64,000 nucleotides of DNA from Kosakonia sacchari SP1. Its GTDB lineage: Bacteria; Pseudomonadota; Gammaproteobacteria; Enterobacterales; Enterobacteriaceae. The DNA is taken from the NCBI RefSeq assembly GCF_000300455.3, contig NZ_CP007215.2, positions 310,001 through 374,000 of the forward strand, written 5' to 3'. The position numbers were made by a program, and so were the translations under genes. Shown here in pieces: positions 1 to 8,626 of the stretch (position 1 is the first letter of the stretch; every line of letters starts with the position of its first letter). The notes below the pieces were generated by a model, which saw nothing but the letters and a program-made list of their open reading frames with translations, had not been told where the DNA came from and ran no database searches.

Positions 1-155
1 AGCTACCACAAGGAACCCTTATCTGGTGCGTGTTTATCATGTGTTTCACACTGCTGATATTCACTTTTCTGACACGGAAATCGCTGTGCGAAATTCGTTA
101 CAAAGATGGGTTCCGCGAGGTCGCGGCTTTCATGGCTTACGAATCCGGTAAGTAG
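1..155 (+). CDS. hok: Hok/Gef-family type I toxin (5' end just outside window)
   Basis: The frame ending at the TAG at 153-155 encodes a 50-residue tail beginning LPQGTLIWC, with a hydrophobic membrane segment (about residues 5-22), then [11 protein letters not shown] and a C-terminus [10 protein letters not shown]. This is the classic Hok architecture: one membrane span and a periplasmic tail with a conserved Cys. It is much closer to plasmid R1 Hok than to chromosomal HokC or HokE, judged from memory of those sequences. Bases 1-2 (ag) fit the end of a Lys codon, so the start ATG should lie about four bases upstream of the window. Hok peptides depolarise the inner membrane and are normally silenced by a cis-antisense Sok RNA made from the leader, which is not in view. 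The 3' UTR also resembles hok mRNA. The next gene is ugpB. No frameshift is seen, so the toxin frame looks intact as far as visible. Confidence 0.88.
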   Translation, partial: LPQGTLIWCVFIMCFTLLIFTFLTRKSLCEIRYKDGFREVAAFMAYESGK

Positions 156-164
156 CAACCTGGA

Positions 165-188
165 GGCAGGGAGAAATCCCTGCCTTTT
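165..188 (+). terminator. Stem-loop directly after hok, with T-run
   Basis: A perfect 8-bp stem (ggcaggga / tccctgcc) with a GAAA tetraloop is followed by TTTT. It lies 9 nt after the hok stop codon. Plasmid hok mRNAs have a similar GC hairpin at the same place, so it may be an internal mRNA structure rather than the final transcript end. Confidence 0.6.
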
Positions 189-228
189 CAGGGGAAACGG
201 TGATGTGTATACCTCTTAGCGCCTTTAC

Positions 229-263
229 AAAGGGCTTCTCTGTTTAACAGGGAAGCCCTTTTT
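229..263 (+). terminator. Rho-independent terminator of hok mRNA
   Basis: Arms at 231-242 (agggcttctctg) and 248-259 (cagggaagccct) pair apart from one G-U, around the loop TTTAA, and are followed by a T-run. The placement about 100 nt after the stop matches the extended hok 3' UTR. In R1 the 3' terminus folds back on the leader to keep the mRNA inactive (the fbi element); that role here is inference. Confidence 0.65.
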
Positions 264-350
264 CCTTTCAAAAACGCGACGGCACCACCCATTAACCGCC
301 ATTTTTCCTTCACCGTACCATCATCCTGGCGACATTTTCCTGACGCCCGG

Positions 351-394
351 CTGTCATCTACTTGTAATTAAATGGTTATTTTTCTGTAATTCGA
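351..394 (+). promoter_or_regulatory. Pho box region upstream of ugpB
   Basis: CTGTCAT at 351 is followed at 11-bp steps by TTGTAAT (362), a weaker TGGTTAT (373) and CTGTAAT (384). This is the direct-repeat geometry of PhoB sites (consensus CTGTCAT repeats 11 bp apart). The ugp operon of E. coli is known to be PhoB-activated, and the sequence from about 375 to the start codon is close to the E. coli ugpB leader as I remember it. The exact transcription start is not assigned. Confidence 0.7.
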
Positions 395-463
395 GCATGT
401 CATGTTACCTCGCGAGCATAAAAACGCGTGAAATCGCGCATCCGCATAACAAGAGAGAGCACA

Positions 464-1780
464 ATGACAACGTTACGACATACAGCTTTGGGTCTGGCGA
501 TGGGGTTAGTCTTTGCAGGCAACGCCATGGCGGTAACCACCATTCCGTTCTGGCATTCGATGGAAGGGGAGTTAGGTAAAGAAGTTGACTCCCTGGCGCA
601 ACGTTTCAATGACACCCACCCGGATTACAAAATCGTACCGATCTATAAAGGCAACTACGAGCAGAGCCTGAGCGCGGGTATCGCGGCCTTCCGTACCGGT
701 AATGCACCGGCGATTTTGCAGGTTTATGAAGTCGGTACCGCCACCATGATGGCGTCTAAAGCGATCAAACCGGTATATCAGGTGTTTAAAGACGCGGGCA
801 TCAACTTTGATGAAAGCCAGTTTGTGCCGACCGTTGCGGGTTACTACACCGATTCTAAAACGGGTCATTTGCTCTCTCAGCCGTTCAACAGCTCTACACC
901 CGTGCTGTATTACAACAAAGATGCCTTTAAAAAAGCGGGTCTGAACCCGGATCAGCCGCCGAAAACCTGGCAGGATCTGGCTGAGTACACCGCTAAGCTG
1001 AAAGCTGCCGGGATGAAATGCGGTTACGCCAGCGGGTGGCAGGGTTGGATCCAGATTGAAAACTTCAGCGCCTGGCATGGTCTGCCGGTTGCTACCAAAA
1101 ACAACGGCTTTGATGGTACCGACGCGGTACTGGAGTTCAACAAGCCGGAGCAGGTAAAACACATCGCCATGCTGGAAGAGCTGAACAAAAAAGGCGACTT
1201 CAGCTACTTCGGGCGTAAAGATGAATCCACTGAGAAGTTCTATAACGGCGACTGCGCCATTACTACTGCCTCTTCTGGTTCGCTGGCGGATATTCGCCAT
1301 TACGCCAAATTCAATTATGGCGTTGGCATGATGCCGTATGACGCAACCGTGAAAGGTGCGCCGCAGAACGCCATCATTGGTGGTGCAAGCCTGTGGGTAA
1401 TGCAGGGTAAAGACAATGCCACTTACAAAGGCGTTGCCCAGTTCCTCGACTTCCTGGCGAAACCGGAAAACGCAGCGGAATGGCACCAGAAAACCGGCTA
1501 TCTGCCGATCACTACCGCAGCGTACGATCTGACGCGTAAAGAGGGTTTTTATGACAAGAACCCGGGCGCAGATATCGCTACGCGTCAGATGCTGAACAAG
1601 CCGCCGTTGGCATTCACCAAAGGTCTGCGTCTGGGCAACATGCCGCAGATCCGTACCATTGTTGATGAAGAGCTGGAAAGCGTGTGGACCGGTAAGAAAA
1701 CTCCGCAACAGGCGCTCGATTCCGCCGTTGAGCGTGGTAACCAGCTGCTGCGTCGCTTCGAACAGTCAACCAAGTCTTGA
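464..1780 (+). CDS. ugpB: sn-glycerol-3-phosphate ABC transporter, periplasmic binding protein
   Basis: This 438-residue protein matches UgpB in length and sequence throughout. It captures glycerol-3-phosphate and glycerophosphodiesters in the periplasm and delivers them to UgpAE. A signal peptide spans about residues 1-23, with likely cleavage after AMA before [14 protein letters not shown]. The start at 464 gives the family length and a normal signal sequence; an in-frame ATG at 428 would add 12 charged residues ahead of it and is less likely. An AG-rich Shine-Dalgarno (aagagagagc) precedes the chosen start. It is the first gene of ugpBAECQ, and Pho boxes upstream imply induction by phosphate starvation. 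Confidence 0.96.
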   Translation: MTTLRHTALGLAMGLVFAGNAMAVTTIPFWHSMEGELGKEVDSLAQRFNDTHPDYKIVPIYKGNYEQSLSAGIAAFRTGNAPAILQVYEVGTATMMASKAIKPVYQVFKDAGINFDESQFVPTVAGYYTDSKTGHLLSQPFNSSTPVLYYNKDAFKKAGLNPDQPPKTWQDLAEYTAKLKAAGMKCGYASGWQGWIQIENFSAWHGLPVATKNNGFDGTDAVLEFNKPEQVKHIAMLEELNKKGDFSYFGRKDESTEKFYNGDCAITTASSGSLADIRHYAKFNYGVGMMPYDATVKGAPQNAIIGGASLWVMQGKDNATYKGVAQFLDFLAKPENAAEWHQKTGYLPITTAAYDLTRKEGFYDKNPGADIATRQMLNKPPLAFTKGLRLGNMPQIRTIVDEELESVWTGKKTPQQALDSAVERGNQLLRRFEQSTKS

Positions 1781-1790
1781 TGTAGCGCTT

Positions 1791-1862
1791 TGCCGGGGAA
1801 GATGCACTTACCCGGCAGACAAACACGGCCTACTTAACGGTAGGCCGTTGCTATCCGGCCTA
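1791..1862 (+). repeat. REP-like hairpins between ugpB and ugpA
   Basis: Two stem-loops fill the ugpB-ugpA gap. Arms tgccggg (1791-1797) and cccggca (1811-1817) form the first. The perfect pair cggcctac (1826-1833) and gtaggccg (1840-1847) forms the second. The following tatccggcctat resembles the enterobacterial REP/BIME motif. Such units between a binding-protein gene and its permease genes commonly stabilise the upstream mRNA so that the binding protein is made in excess; that role here is inference. Confidence 0.6.
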
Positions 1863-1879
1863 TCTGAAAAGAGTTGCTT

Positions 1880-2767
1880 ATGTCCTCATCTCGTCCGGTG
1901 TTTCGTTCGCGCTGGCTCCCGTACCTGTTAGTTGCACCGCAACTGGCGATCACCATTATTTTCTTTATCTGGCCAGCGGCTGAAGCGCTGTGGTATTCGG
2001 TACAAAGTGTCGATCCGTTCGGCCTCTCCAGCCAGTTTGTCGGGCTGGATAATTTTGTCGCGCTGTTTCACGACAGCTATTATCTGGATTCCTTCTGGAC
2101 CACCATGCGTTTTAGCGCGTGGGTAACGTTCAGCGGCCTGCTGGTCTCACTGTTCTTCGCCGCGCTGGTGGACAACGTAGTGCGCGGCAGCCGCATTTAT
2201 CAAACGCTGATGCTGTTGCCCTACGCCGTTGCACCAGCGGTTGCCGCTGTGCTGTGGATTTTTCTCTTTAATCCCGGTCGTGGCTTGCTTACCCATTTCC
2301 TGGCGCAGTTTGGCTATGACTGGAACCATGCGCAAAACAGCGGTCAGGCAATGTTCCTCGTGGTTTTTGCTTCGGTATGGAAGCAGATCAGCTACAACTT
2401 CCTGTTTTTCTTTGCCGCCTTGCAGTCGATTCCGCGTTCCCTGGTCGAAGCTGCCGCCATTGACGGTGCCGGGCCGATCCGCCGCTTCTTTAAATTGTCG
2501 CTGCCGCTGATTGCGCCGGTCAGTTTCTTCCTGCTGGTGGTTAACCTGGTGTACGCCTTTTTCGACACCTTCCCGGTGATCGACGCCGCGACAGCAGGCG
2601 GGCCGGTTCAGGCGACGACAACACTGATTTATAAAATTTACCGCGAAGGTTTCGCCGGGCTGGATCTCTCCGCGTCTGCAGCGCAGTCGGTAGTGCTGAT
2701 GTTTCTGGTGATCGTGCTGACGGTAGTTCAGTTCCGCTATGTAGAAAGTAAGGTGCGCTACCAATGA
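1880..2767 (+). CDS. ugpA: sn-glycerol-3-phosphate ABC transporter permease UgpA
   Basis: This 295-residue membrane protein begins [21 protein letters not shown] and has six predicted membrane segments. The binding-protein-dependent permease EAA loop is visible as [20 protein letters not shown], where it contacts the ATPase UgpC. It pairs with UgpE to form the inner-membrane channel. The start at 1880 is chosen over an ATG two codons upstream because it matches the E. coli protein. The stop overlaps the ugpE start by 4 bp (ATGA), indicating translational coupling. Confidence 0.96.
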   Translation: MSSSRPVFRSRWLPYLLVAPQLAITIIFFIWPAAEALWYSVQSVDPFGLSSQFVGLDNFVALFHDSYYLDSFWTTMRFSAWVTFSGLLVSLFFAALVDNVVRGSRIYQTLMLLPYAVAPAVAAVLWIFLFNPGRGLLTHFLAQFGYDWNHAQNSGQAMFLVVFASVWKQISYNFLFFFAALQSIPRSLVEAAAIDGAGPIRRFFKLSLPLIAPVSFFLLVVNLVYAFFDTFPVIDAATAGGPVQATTTLIYKIYREGFAGLDLSASAAQSVVLMFLVIVLTVVQFRYVESKVRYQ

Positions 2768-3609
2768 TTGAGAATCGCCCCGGGCTGACGTTATTCAGCC
2801 ATATCATGCTTATTCTCGGGATTGCGGTGGTGCTGTTTCCACTGTATGTCGCTTTTGTAACGGCGACGCTGGATATCAACGCCGTTTACGACACGCCAAT
2901 GACGCTTGTCCCCGGCACCCATTTGTGGGAGAACCTGCGCAACATCTGGGTCAACGGTATTGGCGCGAATAGCGCACCGTTTTGGTTGATGCTGACCAAC
3001 AGCTTCATCATGGCGTTTGTCATCACCGTCGGCAAAATCGCCGTATCGATGCTCTCGGCCTTCGCCATTGTCTGGTTCCGCTTTCCGCTGCGTAACCTCT
3101 TCTTCTGGATGATTTTCTGCACGCTGATGCTGCCGGTTGAAGTGCGTATTTTCCCAACGGTGGAAGTGATAGCGAACCTGAAAATGCTCGACAGTTATAC
3201 CGGTTTGACGCTGCCGCTAATGGCCTCTGCAACAGCAACGTTTTTGTTCCGCCAGTTCTTTATGACCTTGCCGGACGAGTTAATGGAAGCCGCGCGAATT
3301 GATGGCGCATCGCCAATGCGTTTTTTCTGCGACATCGTGTTGCCGCTGTCAAAAACCAACCTCGCGGCGCTGTTCGTCATCACCTTTATCTACGGCTGGA
3401 ACCAGTATTTGTGGCCGCTTCTGATCATCAGCGACGTCAATCTTGGCACCGCCGTGGCGGGGGTAAAAAGCATGATTGCCAGCGGTGAAAGCACCACGCA
3501 ATGGAACCAGGTCATGGCAGCTATGTTGCTGACGTTGATCCCCCCGGTCGTTATCGTTTTAGCCATGCAGCGCGCGTTTGTGCGTGGCCTGGTCGACAGT
3601 GAGAAGTAG
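2764..3609 (+). CDS. ugpE: sn-glycerol-3-phosphate ABC transporter permease UgpE
   Basis: This protein has 281 residues, the usual family length. It is hydrophobic, with about six membrane spans and the permease loop motif [14 protein letters not shown] that docks on UgpC. It is the second half of the UgpAE heterodimer. Its start overlaps the ugpA stop. The gap of 269 bp after it is unusually long for this operon because a palindromic element occupies it (3608-3875), so coupling to ugpC may be altered in this strain. Confidence 0.96.
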   Translation: MIENRPGLTLFSHIMLILGIAVVLFPLYVAFVTATLDINAVYDTPMTLVPGTHLWENLRNIWVNGIGANSAPFWLMLTNSFIMAFVITVGKIAVSMLSAFAIVWFRFPLRNLFFWMIFCTLMLPVEVRIFPTVEVIANLKMLDSYTGLTLPLMASATATFLFRQFFMTLPDELMEAARIDGASPMRFFCDIVLPLSKTNLAALFVITFIYGWNQYLWPLLIISDVNLGTAVAGVKSMIASGESTTQWNQVMAAMLLTLIPPVVIVLAMQRAFVRGLVDSEK

Positions 3610-3875
3610 GTTGTATCCCTTGATTGTGCGTGACGTCGACGCTGAGCCGAAACCGCGTAATCAAGGCGGAGGATGATGGACATAGTGGGCCTATGTCCAA
3701 ATCCGACAACGCAGAGTACGCGGTTTCGGCACGCGTCCCGAAGGGCTGGGGCCATTTTTGCCCAAAGCTTCGTTACTCGCGTTTTATTTGGGCCCACCAA
3801 ACTTCGCCGCTCGCGCCTTGCCTTGGGCAAAAATGACCGCCAGCGACGTTCACGAACAATCAAGAGATGCAACCT
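3608..3875. repeat. Palindromic MITE-like element between ugpE and ugpC
   Basis: A stretch of about 268 bp with nested inverted repeats and no convincing ORF. The ends form imperfect terminal inverted repeats of about 31 bp: 3608-3638 (aggttgtatcccttgattg...) against the complement of 3844-3875. Inside are a perfect 14-bp pair (3646-3659 with 3717-3730) enclosing a hairpin ggacatag/ctatgtcc (3678-3685, 3691-3698), and a perfect 13-bp pair (3753-3765 with 3823-3835) enclosing ttt gg/ccaaa. It begins within the ugpE stop and ends 3 bp before the ugpC start. Terminal repeats plus internal hairpins fit a non-autonomous mobile repeat or a dispersed palindromic unit. I do not recognise the family, and no second copy is apparent in this window. 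Confidence 0.65.
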
Positions 3876-3878
3876 TAT

Positions 3879-4952
3879 ATGGCAGGATTAAAATTACAAG
3901 CGGTCACCAAGAGTTGGGACAGCGGCAAAACCCAGGTGATTCAGCCGCTGACGCTGGATGTCGCCGATGGCGAGTTTATTGTGATGGTTGGCCCCTCTGG
4001 CTGCGGTAAATCAACGCTGCTGCGTATGGTCGCAGGTCTGGAGCGCGTAACCAGCGGGGATATCTGGATTGATACTCAGCGCGTTACCGAGATGGAACCC
4101 AAAGATCGCGGTATCGCGATGGTGTTCCAGAACTATGCGCTCTACCCGCACATGAGTGTGGAAGAGAACATGGCGTGGGGACTGAAAATTCGCGGCATGG
4201 GCAAAGAGCATATCGCCGGGCGTGTCGCGGAAGCGGCGCGTATTCTTGAATTAGAGGGCCTGTTAAAACGCCGCCCGCGCGAACTCTCTGGCGGCCAGCG
4301 CCAGCGTGTGGCGATGGGCCGTGCGATTGTCCGCGATCCGGCGGTGTTTCTCTTCGATGAACCGCTTTCCAACCTTGACGCCAAGCTGCGTGTGCAAATG
4401 CGCCTTGAGCTGCAACAACTGCATCGTCGTCTGAACACCACTTCGCTGTATGTTACTCACGATCAGGTGGAAGCCATGACGCTGGCGCAGCGCGTGCTGG
4501 TGATGAATAAAGGCGTGGCGGAGCAAATCGGTACGCCGGTTGAGGTGTATGAAAAACCCGCCAGCCGCTTTGTGGCGAGCTTTATCGGTAGCCCGGCGAT
4601 GAACCTGCTTGATGGTCGTATCAGCAGCGCTGGGACGCACTTTGAGCTGGAGAGCGGCATGGCGCTGCCGATCAACTGGTACTATCGCGGGTATGCAGGC
4701 CGCAAGATGACGCTGGGTATCCGCCCGGAACATATTGCGCTAAGCTCACAGGCCGCAGGCGGTGTACCGCTGGTGATGGACACGCTGGAGATCCTTGGCG
4801 CGGATAACTTAGCGCATGGTCGCTGGGGCGAACAGAAACTGGTAGTGCGTTTGTCGCATCAGGATCGTCCGACGGCGGGCAGCACGTTGTGGCTCCATCT
4901 GCCGGAAAATCACCTGCACTTATTTGATGGCGAAACAGGACAACGAGTATGA
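3879..4952 (+). CDS. ugpC: sn-glycerol-3-phosphate ABC transporter ATP-binding protein
   Basis: This 357-residue protein is the nucleotide-binding subunit that drives UgpAE. Walker A is GPSGCGKST (residues 38-46), the ABC signature is [14 protein letters not shown], and Walker B is [12 protein letters not shown] followed by the switch His in VTHDQ. The C-terminal regulatory domain of the MalK/UgpC type is present (GIRPEH). The start MAGLKLQAV at 3879 matches E. coli UgpC; an ATG 12 bp upstream lies inside the palindromic element. That element's right end abuts the ribosome-binding region, where only a weak AGAG is seen, so expression could depend on the insert. It overlaps ugpQ by 4 bp. Confidence 0.95.
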   Translation: MAGLKLQAVTKSWDSGKTQVIQPLTLDVADGEFIVMVGPSGCGKSTLLRMVAGLERVTSGDIWIDTQRVTEMEPKDRGIAMVFQNYALYPHMSVEENMAWGLKIRGMGKEHIAGRVAEAARILELEGLLKRRPRELSGGQRQRVAMGRAIVRDPAVFLFDEPLSNLDAKLRVQMRLELQQLHRRLNTTSLYVTHDQVEAMTLAQRVLVMNKGVAEQIGTPVEVYEKPASRFVASFIGSPAMNLLDGRISSAGTHFELESGMALPINWYYRGYAGRKMTLGIRPEHIALSSQAAGGVPLVMDTLEILGADNLAHGRWGEQKLVVRLSHQDRPTAGSTLWLHLPENHLHLFDGETGQRV

Positions 4953-5689
4953 GCAACTGGCCATATCCCCACATTGTCGCCCATCGTGGCGGCGGTAAAC
5001 TGGCACCAGAAAACACACTGGCCGCCATTGATGTTGGCGCGCGTTACGGGCATACGATGATCGAGTTCGATGCCAAACTGTCGAAAGATGGGCAGATTTT
5101 CCTGCTGCATGACGACAATCTGGAGCGTACCAGTAACGGCTGGGGTGTCGCGGGCGAACTGGCGTGGAACGATCTGCTAAAAGTGGATGCCGGTGGCTGG
5201 TTCAGCGGTGAATTCAAAGGCGAACCGCTGCCGCTGCTCTCCCAGGTGGCTGAGCGCTGCCGCCAGCACGGCATGATGGCGAATATCGAAATTAAACCGA
5301 CCACCGGCACCGGGCCGCTGACCGGGAAAGTGGTGGCGCTGGCCGCGCACGAATTATGGGCCGGGATGACACCGCCGCTGCTTTCATCGTTTGAAATTGA
5401 CGCGCTGGAAGCGGCGCAGCAAGCCGCGCCGGAACTGCCGCGCGGCTTGCTGCTCGATGAGTGGCGTGATGACTGGCAGGCGCTCACCGAGCGGCTGGGC
5501 TGCGTGTCGATCCATCTGAACCATAAACTGCTGGATGAAGCCCGCGTGCGTATGCTACGCGATGCGGGCTTGCGCATCCTGGTCTATACCGTCAATCAGC
5601 CCGCACGGGCGGCGGAACTGCTGCGCTGGGGCGTTGACTGCATCTGCACCGATAAAATCGACGATATCGGGCCGCACTTCCAGTACTAA
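4949..5689 (+). CDS. ugpQ: Glycerophosphodiester phosphodiesterase, cytosolic
   Basis: This 246-residue enzyme hydrolyses glycerophosphodiesters brought in by Ugp to glycerol-3-phosphate plus an alcohol. The GDPD signature is clear: [12 protein letters not shown] (His12, Arg13), [10 protein letters not shown] and LLHDD with the second catalytic His. There is no signal peptide, in keeping with a cytosolic enzyme. The start overlaps the ugpC stop (ATGA). Its stop codon overlaps that of the convergent yhhA, so the two transcripts must run into each other. Confidence 0.96.
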   Translation: MSNWPYPHIVAHRGGGKLAPENTLAAIDVGARYGHTMIEFDAKLSKDGQIFLLHDDNLERTSNGWGVAGELAWNDLLKVDAGGWFSGEFKGEPLPLLSQVAERCRQHGMMANIEIKPTTGTGPLTGKVVALAAHELWAGMTPPLLSSFEIDALEAAQQAAPELPRGLLLDEWRDDWQALTERLGCVSIHLNHKLLDEARVRMLRDAGLRILVYTVNQPARAAELLRWGVDCICTDKIDDIGPHFQY

Positions 5690-6099
5690 GGTGTTGTCGA
5701 CGGCGACGTGCTTTGCAGCATGTCGCCGTTTTGCGTTTGCGGCAGCATATGTTGCTGCGTCATACCGCTGCTAGTTGTTCCCCCGCTGAGCATCCCGGGG
5801 CCGTTGTTGGGGAGCACTTGCTGGCCGCCGGGATTGAGCTCCCCCGGCTGCGCCTGCCTTACCCGTTGGGAATTGTTGTTCATCTGCGTCTGTAATTGTT
5901 GCTGTTGCAGCTGGGTTTGCGTCTGCATCTGCTGTTTCAGCATTCCTTGATGTTGCTGCTGCTGGTTGAGCATCTGCGTCTGCATCCGCTGCTGGCTTGG
6001 GATCACATACCCCGGCTGGTGCGGATCATTGGTGGTGTTTAATGGCTGCGCGAAGGCACTAAAGGGCAGCAGTGCCGCCAGAATCAGTAATCGTTTCAT
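5686..6099 (-). CDS. yhhA: YhhA family glutamine-rich secreted protein (DUF2756)
   Basis: This 137-residue protein has a signal peptide ([17 protein letters not shown], then [14 protein letters not shown]), so it should be exported. The mature part is dominated by Gln, Met and Asn runs, with QQQQ and QTQ repeats and then Pro/Gly/Ser-rich sequence, and is probably disordered or coiled. It resembles E. coli YhhA, whose function I do not know. The start at 6099 has a good GAGGA site; an ATG 54 bp upstream would spoil the signal peptide. It is convergent with ugpQ and divergent from ggt. The low-complexity middle makes length variation between species likely. Confidence 0.85.
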   Translation of the reverse strand: MKRLLILAALLPFSAFAQPLNTTNDPHQPGYVIPSQQRMQTQMLNQQQQHQGMLKQQMQTQTQLQQQQLQTQMNNNSQRVRQAQPGELNPGGQQVLPNNGPGMLSGGTTSSGMTQQHMLPQTQNGDMLQSTSPSTTP

Positions 6100-6218
6100 C
6101 GTTTGTCCTCCATTGAGGTTTCCTATCAGTTTACTCGCTTTCATTTGTGACAATGCATTTTTAAGAGTTGTGAACCAGGCTTAAGCGGGGACTGTAGCCC
6201 TTACTCGGGAGAATGACG

Positions 6219-7979
6219 ATGATGAAACAGAAGTTTGCGCGTTGGCTGGCGATTGCCGCGCTGATGGCGGGAGGATGTTTTGGCGTTGCGGCGGCGCCGC
6301 CAGAAGGGCAGGCAACCGCGCCGCCTCCTGTGTCTTACGGGGTTGAAGCCGATGTCTTCCATCCGGTGGTGGCGAAACAGGGCATGGTTGCCTCGGTGGA
6401 TGAAACCGCCACGCGCGTCGGTGTCGATATTCTCAAGCAGGGCGGTAACGCGGTGGATGCGGCGGTGGCAGTTGGTTACGCGCTGGCGGTCACGCACCCG
6501 CAGGCTGGTAATCTTGGCGGTGGCGGCTTCATGCTGATTCGCAGCAAAGAAGGGAACGTTACGGCGATTGATTTCCGTGAAATGGCACCCGCTGGCGCGA
6601 CACGCGATATGTTTCTCGACGATCAGGGCAACCCGGACAGTAAAAAATCTCTGACTTCCCATCTGGCGTCCGGCACACCCGGCACCGTTGCGGGGTTCTC
6701 GCTGGCGCTGGAAAAGTACGGCACGCTGCCGCTGAACAAAGTGGTGCAGCCAGCCATCAAGCTGGCAAAACAGGGCTTTGTGGTGAACGATGCGCTGGCG
6801 GGCGATTTGAAAACCTATGGCAGTGAAGTGTTGCCCAACCACGAAACCAGCAAAGCCATTTTCTGGAAAGACGGCGAGCCGCTGAAAAAGGGCGACAAGC
6901 TGGTGCAAAGCAATCTCGGCAAAAGTCTGGAGATGATTGCGGAGAAAGGCCCGGACGCCTTTTACAAAGGCGCGATTGCTGAGCAAATCGCCCAGCAGAT
7001 GAGCAAAAATGGTGGGCTTATTACCAAAGAGGATTTAGCCAACTACAAAGCCGTGGAGCGCACGCCGATAAGCGGCAGCTATCGCGGTTACGAGGTTTAC
7101 TCCATGCCACCGCCCTCTTCAGGCGGAATTCATATCGTGGAAATCCTCAATATCCTGGAAAACTTCGATCTGGCGAAGTACGGCTTTGGCAGCGCGGATG
7201 CGATGCAGGTGATGACCGAGGCGGAGAAATATGCCTATGCCGACCGTTCGGAATATCTGGGCGACCCGGACTTTGTCAAAGTGCCGTGGCAGGCGTTAAC
7301 CAACAAAGAGTACGCCAAATCGATTGCCGCGCAGATTGATGTCAACAAAGCGCGCCCCTCCAGCCAGATCCGCCCCGGCAAGCTGGAACCTTACGAAAGT
7401 AACCAAACCACGCACTACTCAGTGGTGGATAAAGACGGCAATGCGGTTGCGGTCACTTATACGCTGAATACGGTATTCGGCACCGGGATTGTTGCTGGCA
7501 ACACCGGCATTCTGCTGAATAATGAAATGGATGATTTCTCTGCCAAACCGGGCGTGCCGAATGTCTACGGGCTGGTAGGCGGCGATGCGAATGCGATTGG
7601 GCCGGGCAAACGTCCGCTCTCTTCAATGTCGCCAACCATTGTGCTGAAAGATGGCAAAACCTGGCTGGTAACCGGCAGCCCCGGCGGCAGCCGAATTATC
7701 ACCACGGTGCTACAAATGGTGGTGAATAGCATCGATTTTGGTATGAACGTTGCCGAAGCTACTAATGCGCCGCGTTTTCATCATCAATGGCTGCCGGATG
7801 AACTGCGCGTCGAGAAAGGCTTTAGCCCGGACACGCTAAAACTGCTTGAGCAGAAAGGGCAAAAAGTGTCGGTGAAGGAAGCGATGGGCAGTACGCAGAG
7901 CATTATGGTCGGGCCGGACGGTACGCTGTATGGCGCGTCGGATCCGCGTTCAGTAGATGATTTAACCGCCGGATACTGA
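6219..7979 (+). CDS. ggt: Gamma-glutamyltranspeptidase, periplasmic
   Basis: This 586-residue precursor makes an autocleaved periplasmic enzyme that transfers or hydrolyses the gamma-glutamyl group of glutathione. A signal peptide covers about residues 1-26. The nucleophile and processing site is the first Thr of TTHYSVVDKDG, equivalent to E. coli Thr391 and about Thr397 here. The substrate loop PLSSMSPTIV and GSPGGSRIITTVLQ are intact. Three ATGs are candidates (6213, 6219, 6222); the SD gggag at 6207-6211 is spaced best for 6219. The only length difference from E. coli is a short insert just after the signal peptide. It is monocistronic and ends at a strong hairpin. Confidence 0.95.
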   Translation: MMKQKFARWLAIAALMAGGCFGVAAAPPEGQATAPPPVSYGVEADVFHPVVAKQGMVASVDETATRVGVDILKQGGNAVDAAVAVGYALAVTHPQAGNLGGGGFMLIRSKEGNVTAIDFREMAPAGATRDMFLDDQGNPDSKKSLTSHLASGTPGTVAGFSLALEKYGTLPLNKVVQPAIKLAKQGFVVNDALAGDLKTYGSEVLPNHETSKAIFWKDGEPLKKGDKLVQSNLGKSLEMIAEKGPDAFYKGAIAEQIAQQMSKNGGLITKEDLANYKAVERTPISGSYRGYEVYSMPPPSSGGIHIVEILNILENFDLAKYGFGSADAMQVMTEAEKYAYADRSEYLGDPDFVKVPWQALTNKEYAKSIAAQIDVNKARPSSQIRPGKLEPYESNQTTHYSVVDKDGNAVAVTYTLNTVFGTGIVAGNTGILLNNEMDDFSAKPGVPNVYGLVGGDANAIGPGKRPLSSMSPTIVLKDGKTWLVTGSPGGSRIITTVLQMVVNSIDFGMNVAEATNAPRFHHQWLPDELRVEKGFSPDTLKLLEQKGQKVSVKEAMGSTQSIMVGPDGTLYGASDPRSVDDLTAGY

Positions 7980-7983
7980 ACAA

Positions 7984-8012
7984 ATCCTCTCCCCGTTGGG
8001 GAGAGGATATTT
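7984..8012. terminator. Bidirectional hairpin between ggt and yhhY
   Basis: A perfect 11-bp stem (atcctctcccc / ggggagaggat) with loop GTT separates the convergent genes ggt and yhhY and is followed on the + strand by ATTTCTTT. It shares its core with hairpins at 13801, 25411 and 25458. Confidence 0.75.
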
Positions 8013-8014
8013 CT

Positions 8015-8506
8015 TTAGCCTTTCATGCGTGCCATAAAGTACGAATCAACAAATTCGCCGTTACGCAGCGCATAGCGCTTACCGGTGCCTTCGATTTCAA
8101 AACCAAACTTGCGATACACCGCCAGCGCCGGGGCGTTATCGACAAATACCGTTAACTCAATGCGTTCAATGCGCAGCCAGTTATCGCACAGGTTAATCAT
8201 TTCACGCATCAGCGCGCTGGCGACGCCACGGTTCTGGAAGGCGGATGAAACCGCCATGCCGAATATCGCCACATGGCTGCGGCGCGGGTTTTGTTCCACC
8301 ATTAACGTCAGGTTTCCGGCGACTTGCTCGTCAATACAGGCGACTAACTGGCGGCGACCGGGTTGCGGCTTCAGGCGATCTTCCCACAGTTCAGCAGGGG
8401 GATGAGGTAGCTGTAGCAGGTTATGGTACACCTCGGGTTGCGCATAAAACTGACGTAAAGATTCTGCATCGCGCGCTTCGGCATGGCGTACCACTATCTC
8501 ACTCAT
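8015..8506 (-). CDS. yhhY: GNAT-family amino-acid N-acetyltransferase YhhY
   Basis: This 163-residue protein has the GNAT fold. An acetyl-CoA-binding turn is visible as QNRGVASALMREMI, and the C-terminal part GFEIEGTGKRYALRNGEFVDSY is typical of the YhhY/RimJ-like group. The E. coli protein is reported to acetylate certain amino acids; substrate here is not established. The start at 8506 (MSEIVVRHAEARDAESL) is preceded by AGGAG. A longer reading to 8668 would run into ryhB and begins with an unlikely Ile run. It is divergent from ryhB. Confidence 0.9.
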   Translation of the reverse strand: MSEIVVRHAEARDAESLRQFYAQPEVYHNLLQLPHPPAELWEDRLKPQPGRRQLVACIDEQVAGNLTLMVEQNPRRSHVAIFGMAVSSAFQNRGVASALMREMINLCDNWLRIERIELTVFVDNAPALAVYRKFGFEIEGTGKRYALRNGEFVDSYFMARMKG

Positions 8507-8590
8507 CCTGCTTCTCCTGTTGATGGGGTAGATAGCTACCTTCCTGGCTTTCTGGCGAAGCGTCAACTGCCATTTTTTGCAAAAAAAAAG

Positions 8591-8624
8591 TGGACAAGTG
8601 CGAATGATAATGATTATTATTGCC
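8591..8624 (+). promoter_or_regulatory. ryhB promoter with overlapping Fur box
   Basis: A -35-like TGGACA (8591-8596) and -10 TATTAT (8615-8620), 18 bp apart, place the start at about 8627. The 19-mer 8606-8624 (gataatgattattattgcc) matches the Fur consensus at 15 of 19 positions and covers the -10, so iron-loaded Fur would block transcription. Confidence 0.85.
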
Positions 8625-8626
8625 AT

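Larger units (their letters stand above)
156..463. other. hok-ugpB intergenic region
   Basis: This 308-bp gap holds the hok 3' UTR with two hairpins (165-188, 229-263) in its left part and the phosphate-controlled ugpB promoter region (351-420) in its right part. I see no further gene in it. Confidence 0.7.

Noticed and set aside
572..1708. A 378-codon open frame on the minus strand opposite ugpB
   Set aside because: It mirrors a fully supported ugpB and has no recognisable motif or SD; GC-rich genes often leave long antisense frames. The same holds for antisense frames at 23231-24283, 34462-35472 and 35518-36528.
3390..3872. A 160-codon minus-strand frame across the ugpE end and the palindromic element
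   Set aside because: It overlaps ugpE and most of the inverted-repeat element, and has no homology I can recognise.
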